A DNA stretch of 23,851 bases from a virus, in IMG/VR virus record IMGVR_UViG_3300028895_000848, positions 1 to 23,851 of that record. The stretch is one strand, 5' to 3'. The position numbers and the translations under genes were made by a program. Within the stretch, counting starts at the first letter, position 1. Every line of letters starts with the position of its first letter. Below are positions 6,015 to 12,472 of the stretch, one piece after another. The notes below the pieces were generated by a model. The model was not told the origin of the DNA. It did not search any database and saw nothing but the letters and a program-made list of their open reading frames with translations.

Positions 6015-7256
6015 ATGGTACGAAAACTAATAATTCAGAACCCAGACATCAGCAAAAATGAATTCACTATGCTATCTGAAGATGCAGCGGTAGGAGCTAC
6101 ATCTTTGGTCGTGACATCAACTCAAGGATTTGCTGATGCTGATCTAGTATTGATTGGTGGATCTTGTGAACAGCGGTGCTCTGAAACGTCTGAGATCCAC
6201 GAGATAGATACAATTACACCAGTGACAGGAATGACTATCACATCCGGTCTACTTTTTCAACAATATGCACAAGGCGGGGTGACGAAGCTAGATTGTGATC
6301 AACTGAAAATCTATAAGAGCACTGATGGTGGAGAGACGTACACTCTTCTCGCAACTGTTGATACTGACTATGCTAACCCACAGAAATGCACTGTGTATTT
6401 GGATCTGACCGGGACTGACACCGATTACTACGAATATGCTTGCTACAATAGTGTAGCAGCGTTTGAATATAACAGAAGTGAAGCAATCGGTCCAACTTGG
6501 TCTGATTGCCCCGCCGGATATATCACGAAGGATGAGTTTCGTGCTCTAACTTGCATCACTGGAGTTGGAGATGATTTGCTTGATGAAGCAATTGCATATG
6601 GAGCAAGCGAGATTAGTAGAAGGTTGTATAACCCAAGAATTTATTCAACAGGAACTTCCATGTCTGAGCATCGTCTCGATGTACATCCACGTCTTACATT
6701 TGCTGATTCCAATCTGGACAATAGACCAATTGATAAGAATGATTTTTACGCTTGGGAAGAACCATTCGACACTGTGATGGGAGTTCCAGGGCCAAGAACA
6801 GATGTTACATCTGATATTGTATCAGTTGATGTAGATAGACAAGTCATTGAATTTGGAACGGCACGTCCTACTGCTAACAAACGATTGAACATCATTTGGC
6901 ATGAGACGTGGGAGAAGTTGAAATTTGACTGTGTAGCTACAACTGTTGCTGGAGAGAAGCGATGGATGAACATTCATCTTAAGCAATTGAATAAGCTATT
7001 CGCCGTGAATTATCTTTTCGAAAACGTCCCATTCAAGATCTTGCAAAGAGGAATTCCTAGTTGGAGTATGGGAGGCGTGAATGTTTCATTCGATTATGAT
7101 GTGATGCAAAAGATTCTTGATGATAATCATAAGAGAGCAGTGAAGATCATTCAAAGTATTGAACTCCCATATACAGCATTCACAACAATCCGAAGACCAC
7201 AAAGAGTTGATCTTCGAGACTTTGTTAGTACGCTCAACTTTCGGAGAACACCATGA
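6015..7256 (+). CDS. Head-tail connector-like protein with N-terminal beta domain, 413 aa
   Basis: Residues 170-210 (YITKDEFRALTCITGVGDD, then LLDEAIAYGASEISRRLYN) look like the helical core of gp6/YqbG-type head-tail connector (adaptor) proteins, which ring the portal. It is followed by a long C-terminal part ending in a helical and basic segment (RRPQRVDLRDFVSTLNFRR). About 150 N-terminal residues form an extra beta domain with an 'LVVTSTQGFADADLVLIGG' element, so the protein is much longer than a typical connector. It is first in its operon and is followed by head-closure and tail-completion-like genes, matching the usual neck order. The connector call is moderate; the N-terminal extension is unassigned. 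Confidence 0.6.
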   Translation: MVRKLIIQNPDISKNEFTMLSEDAAVGATSLVVTSTQGFADADLVLIGGSCEQRCSETSEIHEIDTITPVTGMTITSGLLFQQYAQGGVTKLDCDQLKIYKSTDGGETYTLLATVDTDYANPQKCTVYLDLTGTDTDYYEYACYNSVAAFEYNRSEAIGPTWSDCPAGYITKDEFRALTCITGVGDDLLDEAIAYGASEISRRLYNPRIYSTGTSMSEHRLDVHPRLTFADSNLDNRPIDKNDFYAWEEPFDTVMGVPGPRTDVTSDIVSVDVDRQVIEFGTARPTANKRLNIIWHETWEKLKFDCVATTVAGEKRWMNIHLKQLNKLFAVNYLFENVPFKILQRGIPSWSMGGVNVSFDYDVMQKILDDNHKRAVKIIQSIELPYTAFTTIRRPQRVDLRDFVSTLNFRRTP

Positions 7257-7573
7257 AGAAATCACATGAATATGCACTCTTTCTAGAGAGCATGGAGAAC
7301 ATAAGAAGTGCGTGGGACAGAAACGATATTAGATCGTTCTTTGGTGCACTACAAGATGTGGATAGGTTGTTCATCACAAAAGTGCAGAATGTTGTGAATC
7401 AGAAGCATATCACATATGTGTATGATCTTGAGACGCATAACCTTGATGCGAAAATCGCATGTGTTGAAACAAAGTTGAAACGGCTCATGGAATTAGAAGA
7501 GCAAGTAAGTCTTAGGTCGCATGGAATGAGTGAGAAATGGAGGAAGCTCGATGAAATCAATAATCATACTTGA
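7253..7573 (+). CDS. Helical hypothetical protein, 106 aa
   Basis: ATG 7253 overlaps the previous stop as ATGA. The product is helical and charged, with LESMENIRSAWDRNDIRSFF early and a likely coiled coil near residues 65-90 (AKIACVETKLKRLMELEEQV). No domain is recognised. It lies between the connector-like gene and the BppU-N-like gene, and ends 22 bases inside the latter. A neck assembly or accessory role is possible but unsupported beyond position. Confidence 0.75.
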   Translation: MKKSHEYALFLESMENIRSAWDRNDIRSFFGALQDVDRLFITKVQNVVNQKHITYVYDLETHNLDAKIACVETKLKRLMELEEQVSLRSHGMSEKWRKLDEINNHT

Positions 7574-7901
7574 AGGGGCGGCGTACAATCAGTTTCCTGA
7601 TTTGAACGCTGATGATGTCGGGATCAAACCAGAGTTCGTTGTGAGAAATAATGATGACTCTCTTGTAGATCTAACTACTGGAACTGTTCTATTGAAAATG
7701 AAACAGATCAACACCACAACAAATAAAGTCAGCGGAACATGTACGCTTGACGATCCTGTTCTTGGGGAATGCTCTTATACAACTGTTGCCGGAGATCTAG
7801 ATACCGCCGGCGTCTATGATGCTGAATTGCAAGTCACAATTGGCTCTGCCATAAATACAATCCCGTTGGGAAGATTTAAGATAGACCAAGATTTGCCATG
7901 A
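7551..7901 (+). CDS. BppU N-terminal domain-like virion protein, 116 aa
   Basis: ATG 7551 is supported by GGAGG at 7539-7543, seven bases upstream. The sequence follows the pattern of the beta-sandwich domain at the N-terminus of phage baseplate upper proteins (BppU_N/DUF2479): SLVDLTTGTVLLKMK, a Gly-Thr-Cys turn, 'D.vlGecsYttvAGDLDTAGVYDAELQV' with a D..TAG.Y core, and a final IPLGRFKID strand. In lactococcal phages this domain docks receptor-binding proteins on the baseplate, but related small proteins also sit near neck genes. Here it lies among neck genes, so a collar or neck attachment role is as likely as a baseplate one. Confidence 0.65.
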   Translation: MKSIIILEGAAYNQFPDLNADDVGIKPEFVVRNNDDSLVDLTTGTVLLKMKQINTTTNKVSGTCTLDDPVLGECSYTTVAGDLDTAGVYDAELQVTIGSAINTIPLGRFKIDQDLP

Positions 7902-7912
7902 GGACATAGCGA

Positions 7913-8386
7913 ATGACATATACATATGCATGTGAGAAGATTCCGACTTTTGATCCTGGACGGATGCGCGAAGATTTTGAAGCGATCTTTCTAGCGAACG
8001 CGGTTGATGTGGAGATCATATCAAATCGTAAAGATAGAGATGTCACACACAACGGAGATTTCTTCGGGACGCGAACTGAACCAGAGACATTGAGACGTAT
8101 TGTCAAGATGTTTATTGAAGCAGAGAATTCTAATGCATATCGTAGAGATAGACAGGGGATTGTGACGAATGATTCAACCTTTCATGCTTTCTGTAGGTGG
8201 GATGTTGATCTCGAGAATGATGATCTCGTGAAGTTTTTGAAAGATGAGAACCAACGATGTTTTGGTATCAAACCAGGAGAGGTTTTCATTATTCAAAACC
8301 ACAATAAGCCATTCTATCGCGGTCAATATGTCTGGCAAGAATTTACACTAAAGAGAGTTGATCACGATGCCCACTACTCCCCTTGA
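7913..8386 (+). CDS. Head closure-like protein, 157 aa
   Basis: A GAGGAC ribosome site precedes ATG 7913. The C-terminal half (TFHAFCRWDVDLENDDLVKF, then IKPGEVFIIQNHNKPFY and a closing strand LKRVD) has the small beta-barrel look of head-closure proteins, which carry a '..l..gD.i...g..y.v....' pattern and seal the portal after packaging. The first half is more helical. It is followed by an HK97 gp10-like gene, as expected for a closure protein. The assignment is by pattern and gene order, so moderate. Confidence 0.5.
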   Translation: MTYTYACEKIPTFDPGRMREDFEAIFLANAVDVEIISNRKDRDVTHNGDFFGTRTEPETLRRIVKMFIEAENSNAYRRDRQGIVTNDSTFHAFCRWDVDLENDDLVKFLKDENQRCFGIKPGEVFIIQNHNKPFYRGQYVWQEFTLKRVDHDAHYSP

Positions 8387-8795
8387 AGGAGCAATGACTC
8401 GATCATTGCAATATGCACTTGAGAATTCATATCTTGTAGCTCTCGAGGCTGCTACACCAAAGAAGACTAGAATCACGAGTCGCTCTTGGAAGGTCGAAGA
8501 GACAGGCACTCCAGGTAAATTCAAGCTTGTCAATACAGCATTGACTCGTAATAAAAAATACTCGATTGTAAAATTGCTTGAAGAAGGTACTGATCCTCAC
8601 GTTATCAGAGCAAAGAATGCTAAGGCTTTGCATTGGCAAAAAGGATCAAAACACTTCTTTGCTAAGCAGGTACAACACCCGGGTTTTGAGGGTAGGCAGT
8701 TTGTAAAGAAGACTTTGAATAACGTTGGTAATGATGAGCGATTTCAACGTCAATTAGCAATTCAGTTCAAGAAAGAACTCAAAGCACTTCGTTGA
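8367..8795 (+). CDS. HK97 gp10-like tail completion protein, 142 aa
   Basis: The middle and C-terminal parts show the family pattern of HK97 gp10/tail-completion proteins: a 'sIVKLLEEGTDPHVI' segment (edge strand with E.GT), a basic 'KALHWQKGSKHFFAKQV' stretch, then 'QHPGFEGRQFVKK' (HPG....FV). These proteins join tail to head. ATG 8367 gives a 20-base overlap with the previous gene but has a weak ribosome site; ATG 8394 has GGAG only two bases upstream, which is too close, so 8367 is preferred. The gene ends immediately before TATA copy 3 and closes the neck operon. Confidence 0.65.
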   Translation: MPTTPLEGAMTRSLQYALENSYLVALEAATPKKTRITSRSWKVEETGTPGKFKLVNTALTRNKKYSIVKLLEEGTDPHVIRAKNAKALHWQKGSKHFFAKQVQHPGFEGRQFVKKTLNNVGNDERFQRQLAIQFKKELKALR

Positions 8796-8810
8796 ATATT
8801 TTTAAATACG
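8796..8810 (+). promoter_or_regulatory. Archaeal-type TATA box, promoter copy 3 (tail operon)
   Basis: ATATTTTTAAATACG starts directly after the TGA of the tail-completion gene. It drives the tail sheath and tube genes. Predicted transcription start is near 8830, so unlike the other copies it gives a leader of about 60 bases, holding two mini-ORFs (8838 and 8868) and a hairpin. Confidence 0.7.
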
Positions 8811-8837
8811 TCAGAATCCACTAACAATCATAACAAA

Positions 8838-8891
8838 ATGTTTTCACTCTAAAAACTGAGTGAATCCATGACTCATAACGAGCGTGAATAG
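8838..8891 (+). promoter_or_regulatory. Leader with hairpin and two mini-ORFs before tail operon
   Basis: Between promoter copy 3 and ATG 8892 lie a four-codon frame (ATG 8838, Met-Phe-Ser-Leu, TAA), a perfect 7-bp inverted repeat TTCACTC (8843-8849), eight-base loop, GAGTGAA (8858-8864), and a seven-codon frame (ATG 8868, MTHNERE) whose TAG abuts the ATG of the next gene. No strong ribosome site precedes ATG 8892. Translation of the first tail gene may therefore depend on reinitiation or on the hairpin. This is inference from layout. Confidence 0.4.
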
Positions 8892-9548
8892 ATGGCAATC
8901 ATACATAGAGAAAGGAATATTTTCTTCGACCCCCTGCAAGTAGTTCATGATGTCATACACGCTAATGTTCTAGATCCTAACCCTGAGAGACGAGAGCGTC
9001 CAAAAGAATCAGAGAGGAAATGGATCTTCCCTACAACACCAGAAGCAAACGATGAGAACTATCCTCGTATCGCAATCATTCATGGCGTTGCGAACGCCCA
9101 AGAGTGGACTGCTGGTCAATTTCTAGAATATGAGAAGGATGCTTCTCAACAATTAGTCAGAGCTGTCAATACTAACATAGTCACGATTCCTGTCACTGTT
9201 GCAGTGTTCACGAAGAAGACGAAGTATAAAGCACTTGAGGTTGTAGACTATGATGGATCAAAACGATTCGTTGAAAATTCAGCTCAGGTTATGTGGCTAC
9301 TCGATAAGATCCAGAATACATTGATGAGAAATAGACGGTCATTCATTGACAAGGATTTAGACTTCACCATTACAGACATCGAAGGAACATATGAAGACAA
9401 TGATTTTCTATGGGCTGGAGAGATAAGCATGACCATTGTCATGAAGAATGTGTGGACTGAAGATATACCGAAAATCATAGGTAGCTATAATCAAGATCTT
9501 CTGATTCAGCTCGAAGACGGATCAGAAGTGGACGGCAACATTCCATGA
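8892..9548 (+). CDS. Presumed tail terminator/neck protein, 218 aa
   Basis: First gene of the tail operon. It begins MAIIHRERNIFFDPLQVVHDV and contains alternating strands and helices, with VTIPVTVAVFTKKTKY at about residues 97-112 and a WLLDKIQNTLMRNRRSFID helix. Its place, directly after the tail-completion gene and before the sheath, is where tail terminator proteins are usually encoded in contractile-tailed viruses. The size is larger than the usual 130-180 residues. The start codon ATG 8892 is preceded by a stop (TAG) of a mini-ORF rather than a clear ribosome site. Function is assigned by position only. Confidence 0.55.
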   Translation: MAIIHRERNIFFDPLQVVHDVIHANVLDPNPERRERPKESERKWIFPTTPEANDENYPRIAIIHGVANAQEWTAGQFLEYEKDASQQLVRAVNTNIVTIPVTVAVFTKKTKYKALEVVDYDGSKRFVENSAQVMWLLDKIQNTLMRNRRSFIDKDLDFTITDIEGTYEDNDFLWAGEISMTIVMKNVWTEDIPKIIGSYNQDLLIQLEDGSEVDGNIP

Positions 9549-9568
9549 TTTTCATGGTAGGTGGTAAA

Positions 9569-9835
9569 ATGGGCAAAAAGAAAAAGAAAGAAACAGAAGA
9601 ACCTCTAGAAGAAGAGGAAGTTACACTCACAGTCCCCGAAGATTCATCTGAGTCTGAACCTGAAGAGCCAAAACCCGCTCCGAAGAAGACGGGACAGATG
9701 TTTAAAGCAGGAGAATGGGCTAAACAAGATAGCGATAAACCAGATCCACTGCTTTTTCAATGGTGGGACCAGAAAGGCGTGATGCCCGAATCTGAGTATA
9801 AAGAAATCAAAAAACAAGTATACCGACAACGGTAG
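9569..9835 (+). CDS. Highly charged small protein, 88 aa
   Basis: ATG 9569 follows AGGTGGT (9559-9565), while the in-frame ATGs at 9545 and 9554 have no such site, so 9569 is preferred. The first 45 residues are a lysine run followed by a long Glu/Pro/Ser stretch, likely disordered. The last 40 form the only ordered-looking part (PDPLLFQWWDQKGVMPESEY, then a basic helix). It lies between the tail terminator-like gene and the sheath gene. It could help sheath assembly or bind nucleic acid, but nothing in the sequence settles this. Confidence 0.7.
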   Translation: MGKKKKKETEEPLEEEEVTLTVPEDSSESEPEEPKPAPKKTGQMFKAGEWAKQDSDKPDPLLFQWWDQKGVMPESEYKEIKKQVYRQR

Positions 9836-9847
9836 GAGTAAGAAAAC

Positions 9848-11290
9848 ATGGGATTAAGACCAAATGTAAGAGTTGACGTCCGTGAAGCTCTGACGTTGCA
9901 AGAACAGGCCGGACCGGGTATCGTGGCCATAATTGGTACAAGCACATGGGGGCCAATAGAAAGCATGCAAACGCTTGCTAGCTTCTCCCAAGGATTGAAT
10001 GTGTTCAAGGATGACAAAGACTCATCCGGAGCTACAATCAGCTTGCCAAAGGGACTCGACCTTCTCTATAGAGATGGTGCCGGCGTTGTACTTGCAGTAC
10101 GTGTTGCAGATACTGATGCTGCCAAATCAGACGAAGTGTTTGATGGAAACAGCGGAGGAGAAGCAGCAGTACTTACGTTCAGTGGACTTTACGAAGGGAC
10201 GTACGGAGATAACATTGGTGTAACGATCACCGCTGATGGAGCGACCCGAACCGTTGAAGTTACAGACGGCCAGCTATTGGAAGTCTATAGCAACAATGGT
10301 AATGGGTATACCACGAACGCGGCAATCGCTGCAGCAATCAACGGAACAAGCCAACTAGTATCAGTGGCAGTGAAAGCAGGAAGTGAATCAGCAAATCTTG
10401 TAGATGCAATCACACAGACTTTTTTGTCTGGGGGAGACGACGGAGAAGATTCTCTCGTAGCAGCAGACTACACAGATGCGTTTGATAACGTCTTGAGTAA
10501 TGAGGATTTTGACATCCTAGTTATTCCAGGTGGAGACGCACTTGAAGCACTAGATAGCTTCCACGCTACGATGGTAGGTAAGCTCAACACACGAGCTTCA
10601 ACAGAAGATAAGTTCGCGATATTCATGTCAGGAATTGGCATTGATGAAACAATCGCAACAGCTTCAGCACGAACAGCAAGTGGAGCAAGACTTTCATTAG
10701 TTGCGCCGAATTTGAAGTACACACATCGAGCTGATGGCACAGAGCAAGTCTTCAACGGCTCATATCTGGCATGTAGTTATGCAGCAAGAACAGCAAGCGG
10801 ACTGCCTCATATTAGCCCAACGCATAAGACGTTGAATGTTGAAGGAGTATCTGTATTGCAAAGTACAGGTAAAGAGTACTACAACAACGGAGAGCAAGAG
10901 CAACTACTTCAGAATAGAATTGTACCGATCACAAAGATTGGAACATCAATTCAAGCGTCAAGAGGAGTAACTCGAGATGCAGATACGTCAAGTATCTTCT
11001 ATGAAGTAAACATCGTGAGAATTGTAGACTATGTAAAGGCACAAGTCTTTGACAAACTCAATCCATTCGTTGGAGATCCGAACCTACAACGCATCCGTAA
11101 TATTATGGCGCGAGAAGTAGACGGTCTTCTTGAACAGGATAAACTTGACGAGATCATTGTGGCTTACAATGCTACAGATGTAGCTGAAGGTTCTAGTCCG
11201 GACACTGTACTGGTGACTATGTCAATCAGGCCAACGTTCGCGATTAACTTCATCAACGTGACACTGAACATCAGTCAGGTGAGTGAGTGA
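9848..11290 (+). CDS. Tail sheath protein, 480 aa
   Basis: The sequence shows the sheath pattern. The N-terminus (GPGIVAIIGTSTWGPI) matches the conserved 'v.iiG.a..GP.' opening. A middle beta domain (residues 100-190, with GTYGDNIGVTITADG) forms the outer insert. The region from about 210 on (DFDILVIPGGD, then LSLVAPNLKY and GLPHISPTHKTLN) fits the conserved sheath core. The C-terminus carries YYNNGEQEQLLQNRIVPIT, the VRIVDYVKAQVFDKLN helix and a closing strand ending FINVTLNISQ, which form the inter-subunit mesh. The length is typical for contractile sheaths. The tube gene follows 11 bases later. This gene is the main proof that the virus has a contractile tail. Confidence 0.93.
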   Translation: MGLRPNVRVDVREALTLQEQAGPGIVAIIGTSTWGPIESMQTLASFSQGLNVFKDDKDSSGATISLPKGLDLLYRDGAGVVLAVRVADTDAAKSDEVFDGNSGGEAAVLTFSGLYEGTYGDNIGVTITADGATRTVEVTDGQLLEVYSNNGNGYTTNAAIAAAINGTSQLVSVAVKAGSESANLVDAITQTFLSGGDDGEDSLVAADYTDAFDNVLSNEDFDILVIPGGDALEALDSFHATMVGKLNTRASTEDKFAIFMSGIGIDETIATASARTASGARLSLVAPNLKYTHRADGTEQVFNGSYLACSYAARTASGLPHISPTHKTLNVEGVSVLQSTGKEYYNNGEQEQLLQNRIVPITKIGTSIQASRGVTRDADTSSIFYEVNIVRIVDYVKAQVFDKLNPFVGDPNLQRIRNIMAREVDGLLEQDKLDEIIVAYNATDVAEGSSPDTVLVTMSIRPTFAINFINVTLNISQVSE

Positions 11291-11301
11291 GGTAAGCGAA
11301 A

Positions 11302-11706
11302 ATGGTTAATCAAAGAATTTCAGCAAAAGACGTGATCTTCAGTGTAGACGGGAACATCATTGGCGGCGCAGAAGGTATGGACGTGTCCGTATCAGCTGAC
11401 AATGAAGTTGCTTTCGAAGCAGGAACGTATTACGGAGTAGAAGTAGTTGACGGCAAAAAGAACGTAAGCGGTACGTTGAACAGAGCATACATCGACAATG
11501 AAACGTTGAATGAGCTCTTTCCACCAGACTTGGGCGTATGGCCAGCAATTACCATTACAGCATCAGTTGTATCAGGTAAGGAACCGGCTCGTACGATCAC
11601 AGTACTAGGTGCGAAGTTTGATGGCTTTGACATAAACAGTCTAGAACTAGATGGTTATGCAAAGAACGCGCTACCGTTCAAAGCACTCAACTGGCAACTG
11701 CTCTAA
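11302..11706 (+). CDS. Tail tube protein, 134 aa
   Basis: A compact beta protein of the size usual for contractile-tail tube subunits. It begins ISAKDVIFSVDGNIIGGAEG, continues with a 'VSVSADNEVAFEAGT' strand pair, a KNVSGTLNRAYIDNETLNEL loop-helix and a closing FDGFDINSLELDGYAKNALP, matching the '.sl..d..g.......G.i.......N' rhythm of tube proteins. It lies immediately after the sheath gene and before a T-rich terminator, as expected for a very abundant product. GAGGTAAGCG upstream serves as its ribosome site. Confidence 0.88.
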   Translation: MVNQRISAKDVIFSVDGNIIGGAEGMDVSVSADNEVAFEAGTYYGVEVVDGKKNVSGTLNRAYIDNETLNELFPPDLGVWPAITITASVVSGKEPARTITVLGAKFDGFDINSLELDGYAKNALPFKALNWQLL

Positions 11707-11731
11707 ATTTTTTTCTTTCTTTTTGAAAGAA
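11707..11731 (+). terminator. T-rich hairpin terminator, copy 2
   Basis: After the tube stop comes a seven-T run (11708-11714) overlapping an inverted repeat TTCTTTC (11713-11719), five-T loop, GAAAGAA (11725-11731). It is the same element as at 537-564. Both are followed by a related block, AAACCG then GA, GGTGAA and the next start codon. It probably lowers transcription of chaperone and tape-measure genes relative to the tube. Confidence 0.65.
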
Positions 11732-11761
11732 CACAAACAACAAAACCGAGATGGTGAAATC

Positions 11762-12007
11762 ATGAGAGAAATAACAACGGTAGAGAAGACGAAGACGAAG
11801 AAGATCTTTCAGTTCACTGAGGACGAGTTCCGACTAGGTGACTGGTGCAAAGATCTTGAGGTCATTCCAGATGGACCACATGTGGAAATGACGTACTCTT
11901 CGCGAAATGGGATTATGGTAGTTCATAATTTGAACGAGATAAAAGTCAAAGAACTTGATAAAGGCGAGAAGCCAGAGGAAACACAAGATGACAGACAAAA
12001 AGACTAA
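11762..12007 (+). CDS. Small tail assembly-region protein, 81 aa
   Basis: ATG 11762 has GGTGA at 11753-11757. The protein begins with a basic stretch (TVEKTKTKKIFQFTEDEF), contains a small beta region (VEMTYSSRNGIMVVHNLNEI) and ends in a charged tail. It overlaps the tail assembly chaperone gene by 20 bases. Its position between tube and chaperone suggests a role in tail morphogenesis. No family is recognised. Confidence 0.75.
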   Translation: MREITTVEKTKTKKIFQFTEDEFRLGDWCKDLEVIPDGPHVEMTYSSRNGIMVVHNLNEIKVKELDKGEKPEETQDDRQKD

Positions 12008-12389
12008 GCCTGAATGGCTTACATTAAACACAGACGGTACAGTTACGGTTGAGACGCGTGAGGGAAGCTTTACGTTGGCTGAACCTAACGGAGAACAATA
12101 TGAGCAGGTTGACCGTGTAGCATCACGGATCGAACACATATCTGATTTCACAAAGGGGTTGATGCTTGTAGCAAAAGCACTTGTGACACCAAAGATTGGT
12201 GAGCAAGATCTGAAGAAATACAAGATCAGTACTTTGAAGAGATTAGTCGATGGAATAAATGTGTTTGCTGACGAGGACATGTCTTTTTTGTGGGAGCAGA
12301 TGAGCTCTACGAAACAGACGAGTGGGAACGTCTCAAGCTCATCGTCAGTCTCCGCTACAGAAAAACCCCTGACGAAATCAGGAGAATGA
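11988..12389 (+). CDS. Tail assembly chaperone, short (zero-frame) form, 133 aa
   Basis: ATG 11988 has GAGG at 11975-11978, nine bases upstream. Between tube and tape measure this is the classic place of the tail assembly chaperone, and the sequence has its usual features: GSFTLAEPNGEQYEQVDRV near the N-terminus, then helices DFTKGLMLVAKALVTPKIG and YKISTLKRLVDGINVFADED. The last 30 residues are low-complexity Ser/Thr, and over that same stretch the -1 frame encodes an ordered-looking sequence. These proteins coat the tape measure during tail assembly. The short form is expected to be the major product, as in lambda gpG. Confidence 0.75.
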   Translation: MTDKKTKPEWLTLNTDGTVTVETREGSFTLAEPNGEQYEQVDRVASRIEHISDFTKGLMLVAKALVTPKIGEQDLKKYKISTLKRLVDGINVFADEDMSFLWEQMSSTKQTSGNVSSSSSVSATEKPLTKSGE

Positions 12390-12457
12390 CTAGAAGAGAT
12401 TTGCTAAAAGCATACTCATACATCAAATACGCAGATGATCACAAAGAAGACGGCTGA
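11988..12457 (+). CDS. Tail assembly chaperone, -1 frameshift fusion, about 156 aa
   Basis: Reading zero frame to 12290 and then the -1 frame from 12290 gives 101 plus 55 codons and ends at TGA 12455-12457. The -1 part (ELYETDEWERLKLIVSLRY, then RKTPDEIRRM and RRDLLKAYSYIKYADDHKE) is helical and well ordered and has the 'P.ei....r.dl..a..y' pattern of the second part of chaperone fusions such as lambda gpGT. This extra domain binds the tape measure. The alternative is a separate 23-residue frame from ATG 12386, but that would leave the good upstream sequence untranslated. The frameshift signal is described as a separate feature. Confidence 0.72.
12284..12343 (+). promoter_or_regulatory. -1 programmed ribosomal frameshift signal
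   Basis: The heptamer T TTT TTG (12284-12290) is in the correct phase for tandem -1 slippage (X XXY YYZ). After an eight-base spacer comes a perfect 8-bp stem, GATGAGCT (12299-12306) with AGCTCATC (12336-12343). Inside its loop is a second 5-bp stem, AGACG (12316-12320) with CGTCT (12329-12333). This is the standard layout of a stimulated -1 frameshift site. Confidence 0.75.
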
Positions 12458-12472
12458 AAGAGGTAAAAGATC

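Noticed and set aside
12386-12457. Independent 23-residue gene from ATG 12386 after the chaperone stop
   Set aside because: The ordered -1 frame extends well upstream of this ATG to the slippery heptamer, so the frameshift fusion explains the sequence better.
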